A model generated the notes under the pieces. It had not been told where the DNA came from. It worked only from the letters and a program-made list of their open reading frames with translations, and did not search any database. Below are positions 18,337 to 26,504 of a stretch of DNA of 64,000 nucleotides, piece after piece. The translations under genes and the position numbers were made by a program. Each line of letters opens with the position of its first letter. Position 1 is the stretch's first letter. Source of the DNA: RH-AL1 sp964244495 (GTDB lineage: Bacteria; Pseudomonadota; Alphaproteobacteria; Rhizobiales; Beijerinckiaceae); assembly GCA_964244495.1 (NCBI GenBank), contig CAXTIU010000007.1:1-64000 (forward strand), read 5' to 3'.

Positions 18337-19317
18337 TCAACCGCAGCTGGCGCCGCCCAGCACGCAGAAGCGGGCGCAATGCGGATGGTTCAGCGCCACC
18401 TGTCGCGGCGCGTCCGACAGGCTGGGACCGAGATCGAAGCGGGAATCGTACGGGATCAGCGTGCAGGCGACGACGTGGGGACGCGCGGCGCCTCGGCGCT
18501 TCACGACCATCCGGCTCGAGGCGCACATCGGCGCGTCGGGCGCGATGCCCAGCAGGCTCCAGCAGGCGTCCGTGACCTCCGGCACGTCGGCACCGGCCTC
18601 CATCTCGGGAAACAGCACCAAGCCGGCGGGATCGGCGGCGTCCAGGCCGACGCGGTGGGCGGCGAACAAACCGGCGTATCCGGCGCGGGCTTGCGCCTCG
18701 GTCTCGGCGGCGAGGCGGCGTCCGGCGACGGCGACGTGAAAGCCGTGGTGCGCGAGCCAAAGGAGGCCGTCGAGGGCCGGCTTCCAGGTCGCTGGTCCGC
18801 GCTCCGCCTCGTGCACGGCCGGCGTGTGGTGGTCGAGGCTGACGCGCAGCGCGAGCCGGTCGCCGAAGCGCGCCCGCAGGTCGAGAAGCGCCGGCCCGAC
18901 CCGACGCATCGGGCGCATCGCATTGGTGAGGACGAGCGCGTCGTGGCCGCGCCCCAGGGCGTCGCCGAGCATGGCGACGAGGTCGCGGTTGAGGAACGGC
19001 TCGCCGCCGGTGAAGCCGATCGTGCGCGTGGGCCAGCCGGCGCCGGCGACCTCGTCGAGGACGGCCGTCACCTCCGCCGCCGCGAGGAAGGCGAGCGCGT
19101 CGTTGCGCGGCGTGCTCTCGATGTAGCAGTTGGCGCAGGCGAGGTTGCACAGCGTGCCGGTGTTGAACCACAGCGTTTCGAGCGCGCGCAGCGTGACGTG
19201 GGCGCGCGGCGAGCCGTCGGCGGTCACCGCGGGGTCGGCGAACTTGCCCGGCGCCAGGCCGGGCACGTCGCTTCGGACGAACGGCGAGGAGGCGCGTCGG
19301 GGCTTGAGCACGGTCAT
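18337..19317 (-). CDS. Radical SAM protein with C-terminal Cys cluster, in the ArsM gene cluster
   Basis: Radical SAM protein of 326 aa. The [4Fe-4S]/SAM motif is C57-x3-C61-x2-C64 (TLCNLACANCY), followed by the GFTGGEPF segment and VSLDHHTP. Cysteines near the C-terminus (MCASSRMV, VACTLIPYD and terminal C314-x3-C318-x6-C325 in HCARFCVLGGASC) suggest a second iron-sulfur cluster of SPASM or Twitch kind. It is not the canonical arsenosugar enzyme ArsS: it lacks that family's CNQxCxHCHVDA signature and domain. It lies 14 bases after the MerA-like gene on the same strand, so the two form an operon divergent from arsM. An activity on an organoarsenical is inferred from context only. The ATG at 19317 is chosen because the upstream extension reads as antisense. 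Confidence 0.85.
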   Translation of the reverse strand: MTVLKPRRASSPFVRSDVPGLAPGKFADPAVTADGSPRAHVTLRALETLWFNTGTLCNLACANCYIESTPRNDALAFLAAAEVTAVLDEVAGAGWPTRTIGFTGGEPFLNRDLVAMLGDALGRGHDALVLTNAMRPMRRVGPALLDLRARFGDRLALRVSLDHHTPAVHEAERGPATWKPALDGLLWLAHHGFHVAVAGRRLAAETEAQARAGYAGLFAAHRVGLDAADPAGLVLFPEMEAGADVPEVTDACWSLLGIAPDAPMCASSRMVVKRRGAARPHVVACTLIPYDSRFDLGPSLSDAPRQVALNHPHCARFCVLGGASCG

Positions 19318-19331
19318 CCGAGACGTGTCCG

Positions 19332-20753
19332 TCAAAGTCCGAGGCGGCGCAATCGCGCCAGCGTCGCGGCCCAGGCGCGGGCGCGTGCCGAGAAGATGCG
19401 GGGCTCGAAGGCGGCGAAGGCGACCGCCTTGGCGATCTCGCCCCGCGTCGGATAGGGGAGCATCAGGCCGGACAGCGCCCAGAGCGTCGGCCTGGTGCGG
19501 CCGACCGCCAGTGTCCACGGCAGGAGAAGCTCGTCCGCGCCGGCCCCGACGATCGCGGCGCCGACCGGTCGGCCGTCGCGGCGCACGACCTTGGCGAAGC
19601 CGGCGGTGTCGCCGTCCGCCACCGCGCGGTCGTTGTCGGCGAAGGGCTCGCGGGACACCGCGACGCGCCCAGGTGTCAGACGGGCCTCGGCCTCACCGAC
19701 GCCGACCTCGGCCACCGCCGGGTCGGTGTAGGTCACGCGCGGCAGGGCGGCGCGATCGGTGGGGGCCGGCACCCCGAAGCCCAGCCGCGTCACCAGCCGC
19801 GCGCCCTCGTGAGCGGCCGCGTGGGTGAAGCGGGGTCCGGCGCGGCAGTCGCCGATGGCGTAGATGCCGCGCGCGCTCGTGCGCCCGTGCCGGTCCACGA
19901 TGATCCCGTCGTCGCCGACCGTGACGCCCGGCACGTCGAGGCAAAGGGTGCCGACGTTCGCCACGCGGCCGGTGGCGACGAGCAGGTGGCTGCCGTCCAG
20001 CGCCTGCCCGTCGGCGAGCGTCAGGCGGATCGCCCCGGCCCGACCCTCGACGCCGACCGCGCGCGCCGCCTCGAAGACGGCCACGCCTTCCGCACGCAGC
20101 CGGGTGGCGACGATCGTCCCCGCTTCCGCGTCGCTGCCCGGCAGCAGGCGTTCCATCTCGACCAGCGCGACGTCGCTGCCGAGACGCTGGAACGCCTGCG
20201 CCATCTCGCAGCCGATCGGGCCGCCGCCCAGCACGAGAAGGCGGCGCGGGCGCTCGTCGAGGTCGAACAGGGTTTCGTTGGTGAGGTACGGCACGGCGGT
20301 GAGGCCGTCGAGCGGCGGCAGCCCCGGGCGCGATCCGGTTGCCAGCACGATGCGCGGCGCGCCGAGCCGACGACCGGCGACATCGAGCCCGCGCGGCGCG
20401 ACGAAACGGGCGTGGCCCCGCACCACGTCGACGCCCCAGGCCTCGAAACGCTCGGCCGCGTCGTGCGGCGCTATGGCGGCGACCGCGCCGCGCACGTGGG
20501 CTCGGACGCTTCCCCAGTCGATCTCCGGCGCGGCGACGCGGACACCGAAGCGCCCGGCGTCGCGCACGGCCTGCGCGCGCCGGGCGCAGGCGATCAGCGC
20601 CTTGGAGGGCACGCAGCCGCTGTTGAGGCACTCGCCGCCCATGCGGTCCGCCTCGACCAGCGCCACCGCCAAGCCGAGCCGGCCGAGCCCGCCGGCGACG
20701 GTCAACCCGGCCGCGCCGGCGCCGATCACCACCACATCATGCGTCCACGTCAC
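19332..20753 (-). CDS. MerA-like FAD/NAD(P) disulfide oxidoreductase
   Basis: Flavoprotein disulfide reductase of 473 aa. FAD-binding VVVIGAGAAGLTVA starts at residue 7; the redox pair is C42/C47 (GGECLNSGCVPSKAL); NAD(P)-binding LVLGGGPIGCEMAQ and the second FAD segment IYAIGDCRAGPRF are intact. Unlike mercuric reductase it has no N-terminal heavy-metal domain and no C-terminal cysteine pair. The His-Glu pair of glutathione reductases is also altered (LPYPTRGEI, with Tyr where His is usual). Such MerA-like proteins are known companions of arsenosugar and arsM gene clusters. The start is GTG with GGGGAGAG just upstream. It shares a 79-base divergent promoter region with arsM. Confidence 0.87.
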   Translation of the reverse strand: MTWTHDVVVIGAGAAGLTVAGGLGRLGLAVALVEADRMGGECLNSGCVPSKALIACARRAQAVRDAGRFGVRVAAPEIDWGSVRAHVRGAVAAIAPHDAAERFEAWGVDVVRGHARFVAPRGLDVAGRRLGAPRIVLATGSRPGLPPLDGLTAVPYLTNETLFDLDERPRRLLVLGGGPIGCEMAQAFQRLGSDVALVEMERLLPGSDAEAGTIVATRLRAEGVAVFEAARAVGVEGRAGAIRLTLADGQALDGSHLLVATGRVANVGTLCLDVPGVTVGDDGIIVDRHGRTSARGIYAIGDCRAGPRFTHAAAHEGARLVTRLGFGVPAPTDRAALPRVTYTDPAVAEVGVGEAEARLTPGRVAVSREPFADNDRAVADGDTAGFAKVVRRDGRPVGAAIVGAGADELLLPWTLAVGRTRPTLWALSGLMLPYPTRGEIAKAVAFAAFEPRIFSARARAWAATLARLRRLGL

Positions 20754-20832
20754 ATTCTCTCCCCGGACAAGGGCCGTGCCGGCAGCAACGACATGGCGAT
20801 GGCGCGGTTAAGGCCGAACGGATGGAGGCGCG
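20754..20832. promoter_or_regulatory. Divergent promoter region between MerA-like gene and arsM
   Basis: This 79-base gap must hold promoters for both the minus-strand pair (MerA-like, radical SAM) and the plus-strand arsM-epimerase pair. The two Shine-Dalgarno sequences are visible at its ends (GGGGAGAG on minus, GGAGGCG on plus). No clear ArsR-type palindrome was recognised, and no arsR gene lies in the cluster. Confidence 0.5.
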
Positions 20833-21894
20833 ATGAACATCGAGAACAGCCGCGATTACTACGGCAACGTCCTCCAGGGCTCGGGCGACCTGCGGACGGA
20901 CGCCTGTCGCACGGTTGAGCGGCCCTCGCCGGCCTTCGCCGCCGCGCTCGCCAACGTCCACCCGAGCGTCAAGGCCCGCTACTACGGCTGCGGCCTCGTC
21001 GCCCCCGCGATGATCGGCGGCGCGACCATCCTCGACCTCGGTTCGGGCGCGGGACAGGACGCCTACGTGCTGGCGCAGCTGGTCGGGGCGAACGGCGCGG
21101 TCGTGGGCGTCGACGCCACCGCGCAGCAGCTGGCCGTCGCCGAGGCGCACCGCGCGTGGCACGCCGAGCGCTTCGGCTACGCCAACGTGAGCTTTCACGA
21201 GGGCGACATCGAGCGGCTCGACGCCCTGCCGCTGGCGCCGGCCACCTTCGACGTGGTCGTCTCGAACTGCGTGATCAACCTCGTCGCCGACAAGGGCGCC
21301 GTGTTTCGCGCCGTCCACCGCCTGCTGAAGCCGGGCGGCGAAATGTACTTCTCCGACGTCTACGCCGACCGCCGGCTCCCGGCCGCCTGGCGCGACGATC
21401 CCGTGCTGCACGGCGAATGCCTCGCCGGGGCCTCGTACTGGGGCGACTTCGTCGCGCTCGCCAAGGCGTCCGGCTTCGCCGACCCGCGCCTCGTGTCCGA
21501 CCGGCCGCTCGCCGTCTCCGACCCGGCCATCGCGGCGAAGGTCGCCGGCGCGGCGTTCTTCTCCGCGACGTGGCGGCTGTTCAAGCTCGACGGCCTCGAC
21601 GCCGAGTGCGAGGACTACGGTCAAGCGGTGCGCTACCGCGGCCGCGCGGCGACCGGCGAACGGAGCGAGGGGACCGACACGTTCGCCCTCGACAAGCACC
21701 ACCTGATCGAGGCGGGACGCGTGTTCCCGGTGTGCGGCAACACTTGGCGCATGCTGGCCGAGACGCGTTTCGCGCCCGCCTTCGAGTTCCTCGGCGATTT
21801 CTCCCGCCATTACGGGATCTTCGCGGGCTGCGGGGGCGGCCTGCCGTTCGATCGGTCGGACGCGGGCAAGCCCGCCGCCGCGTCCTGCTGCTGA
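20833..21894 (+). CDS. arsM: Arsenite S-adenosylmethyltransferase (ArsM), long form
   Basis: Cytosolic SAM-dependent methyltransferase of 353 aa that should methylate As(III). The SAM-binding loop ILDLGSGAGQDAY is at residues 66-78. Four cysteines stand at C25 (LRTDACRT), C53 (YYGCG), C146 (VSNCVINL) and C196 (GECLAGA). Their spacing (28 between the first two, 50 between the last two) is the same as C44/C72/C174/C224 of the Cyanidioschyzon merolae ArsM, all needed for binding and methylating arsenite. The protein has a C-terminal extension (about 235-353) and ends in a vicinal Cys pair (SCC), as ArsM proteins often do. The ATG follows GGAGGCGCG. The stop overlaps the next ATG (TGATG), coupling it to the epimerase gene. 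Confidence 0.92.
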   Translation: MNIENSRDYYGNVLQGSGDLRTDACRTVERPSPAFAAALANVHPSVKARYYGCGLVAPAMIGGATILDLGSGAGQDAYVLAQLVGANGAVVGVDATAQQLAVAEAHRAWHAERFGYANVSFHEGDIERLDALPLAPATFDVVVSNCVINLVADKGAVFRAVHRLLKPGGEMYFSDVYADRRLPAAWRDDPVLHGECLAGASYWGDFVALAKASGFADPRLVSDRPLAVSDPAIAAKVAGAAFFSATWRLFKLDGLDAECEDYGQAVRYRGRAATGERSEGTDTFALDKHHLIEAGRVFPVCGNTWRMLAETRFAPAFEFLGDFSRHYGIFAGCGGGLPFDRSDAGKPAAASCC

Positions 21895-22937
21895 TGGGCG
21901 CGCCACTCACGGTCCTCGTCACCGGAGCGGCGGGCCTCATCGGCGGCGAACTCTGCGGCGCGCTGGCGGAGCGGGGCCACAGGGTCGTCGCGATGGTGCA
22001 CCGCCGCGCGTGCGTGATCCGCAGCGACGGAACGAGCGTGACGGAGCGCGTCGCGCTGCTCCGAGGCGATGTCACGCGGCGCGACCTCGGCCTGGGTGCG
22101 GAGGCCCCCGCGATCCTGGCGGGATGCGACAGGGTCGTGCATTGCGCCGCCGACACGGGCCTGGGGACCGGGCGGCACGAGGCGGTCAACGTCCAGGGCA
22201 CGCAGAACCTGCTCGACCTGCTCGCGCGCGCGGATCCGGCTCCGGGCCTCGTCCACGTCAGCACCGCCTACGTCTGCGGCGCGCGCTCCGGGGCCATCGC
22301 CGAGGCGGCGTCGGAGGGGACCGGCACCAACCCCTACGAGGCGAGCAAGATCGAGGGCGAGCGGCGGGTCGCCGCCGCCGGCCTGCCGGCGGTGATCGCC
22401 CGTCCCTCGATCGTGGTGGGGCGCTGGCGCGACGGCGCGATCTCGCGTTTCGACGACCTGTACGGCCTGATGCGCCTGGTCGGCGCCGGCCGCATCCGCG
22501 CGCTGCCGGTGGAGCCGGGCGCGACGCTGGACCTCGTGCCGATCGACCACGTCGTCGGCGGGCTCGTCGACCTCGTCGAGCGCTTCGAGGCCGCGCGGGG
22601 CCGGGTGGTCCACCTCGCCTCGGGCGCGCCCATGCCGGTCGCGACGCTGTGCACCACCGCCTTCGCCGGCCTGCACGCGCCGCGCCTCGTCCGTCCGGAC
22701 GAGGCCGGCGCGCGGGGCGCCGGGACGGGCGGACGCAGCACGGCCCGCCACGAGGTGCTGGCGCTCTACGCCGGCTACCTCACCCGCGACCCGCGCTTCG
22801 TCACCGCCAACCTGGCCGCGCTGTCCGGCCGCGTCGCGCCGCCGGTGGACGTGGCGTTCCTCCAGCGCATGATCGGGCACGCCTGCGCCGCCGGCTACCT
22901 GCGCCGCGACCCCGTCCTCGCCGACCCCGTCACCTGA
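21894..22937 (+). CDS. NAD-dependent epimerase/dehydratase (extended SDR) in the arsM operon
   Basis: Extended short-chain dehydrogenase of 347 aa. The nucleotide-binding motif is VTGAAGLIGGELCGAL near residue 8 (GxxGxxG); the catalytic pair is Y-x3-K in NPYEASKIEGERR near residue 145, with Ser/Thr of HVSTAYVCG before it. Such enzymes act on nucleotide sugars, sterols or fatty-acyl reductase-like substrates; the HVSTAYVCG and LDLVPIDHVV segments resemble the male-sterility/NAD-binding-4 and thioester-reductase branch. Its ATG overlaps the arsM stop codon by one base. Its 3' end overlaps the convergent glycosyltransferase gene by 8 bases. Its substrate in this cluster is not known. Confidence 0.85.
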   Translation: MGAPLTVLVTGAAGLIGGELCGALAERGHRVVAMVHRRACVIRSDGTSVTERVALLRGDVTRRDLGLGAEAPAILAGCDRVVHCAADTGLGTGRHEAVNVQGTQNLLDLLARADPAPGLVHVSTAYVCGARSGAIAEAASEGTGTNPYEASKIEGERRVAAAGLPAVIARPSIVVGRWRDGAISRFDDLYGLMRLVGAGRIRALPVEPGATLDLVPIDHVVGGLVDLVERFEAARGRVVHLASGAPMPVATLCTTAFAGLHAPRLVRPDEAGARGAGTGGRSTARHEVLALYAGYLTRDPRFVTANLAALSGRVAPPVDVAFLQRMIGHACAAGYLRRDPVLADPVT

Positions 22938-23700
22938 CGTCCGGGTAGTGCCGCTCGATGCGCTTGCGCAGGCCAAGGCCCCAGCGCACGCCGACGTAGA
23001 GGTAGATCCAGTTCGCCCTCAGCCCGCCCCAGGCGGCGACCCGCCGGTCGGAGGTCATCACCAGGCGGTTGACGAGGCGGACGCGCCCGCGCCGGACGAG
23101 GCGCTGGCACAGGTCGGCGTCCTCCATCACGGTGAGGGTCTCGTCGCAACCGCCCACCGCGAGGAAGTCGGCGCGGCGGAAGAACATCGCGTGGTCGCCG
23201 AACAGCAGCCGCGCTCCCTGGAGGAAGAGATGCGGCCGGAACAGCAGCGGCACGTACCAGGTCTTGATCCAGTTGTGGAACGTCGTCCCCCAGCGCACCG
23301 TTTCCGCGCCGCAGATGATCGCCGTGAACCCGGCCAGCGCGACGCGGGGGTCGGCGAGCGCCGCGGCGACCACGCTCATCGCGTCGTCCGGCAGCACCGT
23401 GTCGGCGTGGAGCACCATCACCAGCGGCGCGCTCGCCTCGCGGACACCGTGGTTGATCTGGGCCGGGCGCCCGCGCGTGGCGAAAGGGATCACGCGCAGG
23501 CCGCCGGCCTGCGCCAGCGCGACGCCGCCGTCGGTGCTGCCGCCGTCGACGGCGATGACCTCGGCCGGCGGCGGGTGGAGCGCGGCGAGGTTGCGGATGA
23601 GGCGCGGCAGCGTGGCCGCCTCGTTCAGCATGGGGATGACGATCGCGATCCCCGCGTCGCGAAGGCCAGGGGTCGCCGGTGGGGTCGAGGATCGCGGCAT
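22930..23700 (-). CDS. Family 2 glycosyltransferase, arsenosugar-biosynthesis (TIGR04283) type
   Basis: Glycosyltransferase of 256 aa. The GT-A fold is shown by IAIVIPMLNEAATLPRLIRN at residue 18, AVDGGSTDGGVALA, RGRPAQINHGVREA and the metal-site HADTVLPDD. These segments closely follow the family first called rSAM/selenodomain-associated transferase 2 and now annotated as arsenosugar-biosynthesis glycosyltransferase. A hydrophobic stretch near 135-150 (WYVPLLFRPHLFLQGA) may contact the membrane. The ATG has a strong GGAGGAA site. The gene is divergent from the hydroxylase-type gene at 23784 and convergent with the epimerase gene. Assignment to an arsenic pathway rests on family membership and on arsM next door. 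Confidence 0.85.
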   Translation of the reverse strand: MPRSSTPPATPGLRDAGIAIVIPMLNEAATLPRLIRNLAALHPPPAEVIAVDGGSTDGGVALAQAGGLRVIPFATRGRPAQINHGVREASAPLVMVLHADTVLPDDAMSVVAAALADPRVALAGFTAIICGAETVRWGTTFHNWIKTWYVPLLFRPHLFLQGARLLFGDHAMFFRRADFLAVGGCDETLTVMEDADLCQRLVRRGRVRLVNRLVMTSDRRVAAWGGLRANWIYLYVGVRWGLGLRKRIERHYPDVR

Positions 23701-23783
23701 GCGTTCCTCCTACGCGATCGCGCGGCCGCTTGCAGCAGGGGACCGCCCTTGACGCCGAAGCGCCGCGACGACACCTCGTGCCC

Positions 23784-24644
23784 ATGCGTGGACCTGACGA
23801 GAGCCTACGACCCTCGGCCCGCTCGACCGGCGCGCTCGAGGTCGCGACCACCGCCGCGATGGTCGCCGGCGCCCTCGCCATCCTCGTCGCCGAGCGCCGG
23901 CGCCCGCTCAGGCGGCGGACGCAGGCCGAGCCGCGCCGCCACCTGACGAACCTCGCGCTTGGGCTCGCCGCCTCGCTCGCCATCGGCCTCGCGGAGACGC
24001 CGGTCGTCGAGCCGCTGGCGCGCCGCGCCGCCTCGCGCCGGCGCGGCCTCGTGCAGCGCCTGCCGCTGCCGGACTGGGCGCGCGACGGGCTCGGCGTCGT
24101 GTTGATGGATTACACCTTCTATCTCTGGCACGTGCTGACCCACAAGGTGCCGGCGCTGTGGCGGCTCCACCTCGTCCACCACGTCGACCTCGACATGGAT
24201 GCTTCCACCGCGCTGCGCTTCCACGCGCTCGACATGGTCGTGTCCGCGCCGTGGCGCTTCGCGCAGGTGGCGCTGATCGGCCTGTCGCCGCGCGGGGTCC
24301 GGCTGTGGCGGGGGTTCTTCTTCCTGTCGATCCTGTTCCACCATTCCAACACGCGGCTGCCGGAGCGCTGGGAGCGGCGCCTCGCCCGCGTGATCACGAC
24401 GCCGCGGATGCACGGCATCCACCATTCCGCCGTGGAGGGCCATACGAACGCGAACTGGTCGAGCGGGCTCAGCTGGTGGGACCACCTCCACCGCACCTTC
24501 CGGCTCGACGTCGACCAGGCCGACATCGCGATTGGCGTGCCGGCCTACCGCGAGCCGGCCGAGGTGGCGCTGCGGCCGGCGCTCGCGCTGCCGTTCCGCC
24601 GTCAGCGCGACGACTGGGCGAGCGCGCGAGGATCGAAGGGCTAG
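23784..24644 (+). CDS. Sterol desaturase/fatty acid hydroxylase superfamily membrane protein
   Basis: Di-iron membrane oxygenase of 286 aa with about four membrane segments. The histidine clusters are present in order: HVLTHKV (HxxxH) near residue 115, HLVHH near 130, HHSN near 190 and HGIHHS near 213, plus a late HLHRTF. This is the ERG3/FA_hydroxylase fold, which hydroxylates or desaturates lipid chains at the bilayer. The ATG at 23784 places the start 83 bases from the divergent glycosyltransferase start. It is the last gene of the arsM-centred cluster. A role in a lipid-linked product is inferred; a stand-alone role in membrane or carotenoid-like lipids is the alternative. Confidence 0.85.
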   Translation: MRGPDESLRPSARSTGALEVATTAAMVAGALAILVAERRRPLRRRTQAEPRRHLTNLALGLAASLAIGLAETPVVEPLARRAASRRRGLVQRLPLPDWARDGLGVVLMDYTFYLWHVLTHKVPALWRLHLVHHVDLDMDASTALRFHALDMVVSAPWRFAQVALIGLSPRGVRLWRGFFFLSILFHHSNTRLPERWERRLARVITTPRMHGIHHSAVEGHTNANWSSGLSWWDHLHRTFRLDVDQADIAIGVPAYREPAEVALRPALALPFRRQRDDWASARGSKG

Positions 24645-24910
24645 CGCCCCCGGCGGGACGCGCGTTCCGGCCGTCGAGCCGGGGGTTCGCGACCGAGGCA
24701 TATGGCCGTCGACCCGTCCCGACCGGGCGCCGATCCCCACGGCCCTTCCCCGATCTCCGCGCGACGCCACCGCCCTCGCCAGCCCCCACGAGGGCGGGAA
24801 GTCAGGTGCCATGCGTGACGAGCCATCGAAGGCTTGCCAAGGCGACGATCACGGCTTCTGCTCCCGGCGATCCGGCAGCCGCTTCCCTTCACCCATCGGA
24901 GATCCATCGC

Positions 24911-26227
24911 TTGGCGACCGAAACGCCGTTCCGACATCGCTCTTTCCGCGCGTTCTGGTTCGTCCGCACCGCCTCTTCCATGTCGTTCCAGATGCTGGGG
25001 GTCGCGATCGGCTGGACCATGTACGCGATCACCGGCAGCGCCTTCGACCTCGGGCTGGTGGGTCTGGCGCAGTTCCTGCCGATGGTGGCGCTCACGCTGG
25101 TGGTCGGTCCCGTGGCGGACCGGGTCGATCGGCGCGCGATCATGCGCGTCTGCCAGGTGACGATGGCGGCGGTGTCGCTCGCCTTCGCCCTCGGCAGCTG
25201 GAGGGGCTGGCTGTCGCGGGACATGATCTTCGTGCTGGTCGCCATCCTCGGCGCCGCCCGCGCTTTCGAGGCCCCCTCGACCATGGCGCTGCTGCCCGCC
25301 GTGGTGCCACGACAGATCCTGCGTCAGGCGACGGCCGCGTCGTCCTCGGCCAACCAGACGGCGCAGATCCTCGGGCCGTCCCTCGGCGGCGTGCTGTACG
25401 CGCTCGCGCCCGGCGCGGTCTACGCCTTCGTCGCCCTCGCGGCGCTGAGCGCCTCCCTGCTCCTGGCGTCGATCCAAGTCGACACGGCGCGGGACGAGCC
25501 CATGTGGACCGGGGCGAACCGGACCGGGCGCGACCGGGCCGAACGGCGGGGACGGCCGCCGGCGCGGCTCGACATGCGCTCGCTGTTCTCCGGCATCGCC
25601 TTCGTCGGGCGCAACCCGATCATCCTCGGCGCGCTGTCGCTGGACCTCGTCGCGGTGCTGCTGGGCGGGGCGACGGCCCTGCTGCCGATCTTCGCGCACA
25701 CGATCCTCGGCACCGGGCCCTGGGGGCTGGGGCTGCTGCGCTCCGCACCCGCGGTGGGCGCCCTTTGCGCCTCCCTGGTCCTGGCGCGCCACCCCATGCG
25801 CACGGCCGCCGGCCTGACGATGCTGTCGGGCGTCGGATTGTTCGGCCTCGCGACGATCGTGTTCGGCCTGTCGCGCAGCATGCCCCTGTCGCTGCTCGCG
25901 CTCTGCGTGCTTGGTGCCTCCGACACGATGAGCGTGGTGGTCCGCCAGTCGCTCGTCCAGCTGCGCACGCCGCCGGAGATGCTCGGACGGGTCAGCGCGC
26001 TCAATTCCCTCTTCGTCGGCACCTCCAACCAGCTGGGCGAGTTCGAGTCGGGCGCGACGGCGGCCTTGTTCGGCACGGTTCCCGCCGTCCTGATCGGCGG
26101 CGTCGGCACGGTCCTCGTCGCGCTCCTCTGGGCCTTCCTGTTCCCGGCCCTTCGCGACCTCCGCTCATTGGACGAGCCGTCGCCCGCCCTGCTCGACGAG
26201 GACCTGTCCGCGAAGGAGAACATCTGA
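24911..26227 (+). CDS. MFS exporter, EntS/MFS_3 type
   Basis: Major facilitator of about 438 aa. It opens with the family's typical FRHRSFRAFWFVRTASSMS, then LGVAIGWTMYAITGSAFDLGL and GPVADRVDRRAIM (loop 2-3 motif). The large-group MFS_3 proteins include the enterobactin exporter EntS and many multidrug exporters. The start is uncertain: a TTG at 24911 has GGAG at good spacing and matches the usual N-terminus, while a GTG at 24815 would add 32 residues. It follows the hydroxylase gene by 266 bases on the same strand. Export of the cluster product is possible but not shown. Confidence 0.85.
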   Translation: MATETPFRHRSFRAFWFVRTASSMSFQMLGVAIGWTMYAITGSAFDLGLVGLAQFLPMVALTLVVGPVADRVDRRAIMRVCQVTMAAVSLAFALGSWRGWLSRDMIFVLVAILGAARAFEAPSTMALLPAVVPRQILRQATAASSSANQTAQILGPSLGGVLYALAPGAVYAFVALAALSASLLLASIQVDTARDEPMWTGANRTGRDRAERRGRPPARLDMRSLFSGIAFVGRNPIILGALSLDLVAVLLGGATALLPIFAHTILGTGPWGLGLLRSAPAVGALCASLVLARHPMRTAAGLTMLSGVGLFGLATIVFGLSRSMPLSLLALCVLGASDTMSVVVRQSLVQLRTPPEMLGRVSALNSLFVGTSNQLGEFESGATAALFGTVPAVLIGGVGTVLVALLWAFLFPALRDLRSLDEPSPALLDEDLSAKENI

Positions 26228-26504
26228 CGGGTGGGCGGTGAGGCGCGGCCCGGCACGCGCCCCACGGCGGCCTCGCTTTCGCCCGGTACGGGTCTCGCCT
26301 CCCGCGCGATTCCGGCCTTCGACCGGTCTTGGCATTTCCCCCGGCGATGTCTTACAGCAGGGTCGTTCGCGGCCCGTCTCGTGCCGGGTTCGGGATCTCG
26401 CTCGCGATCGGAACGTCGTGGCGCGCGACATCCCGAACCCGTCGCGCCGACCGCGCCGTCACGCCGATCGAGCCGACATCGATGGCGGAGATCCGGAGGA
26501 AGCG

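Noticed and set aside
18337..19317. Calling the radical SAM gene arsS
   Set aside because: The cluster-binding motif and flanking segments do not fit ArsS; only the neighbourhood suggests arsenic.
24645..24910. Treating the MFS_3 exporter as part of the arsM cluster
   Set aside because: A 266-base gap and a general multidrug-type family make this too weak to claim; only mentioned as a possibility.
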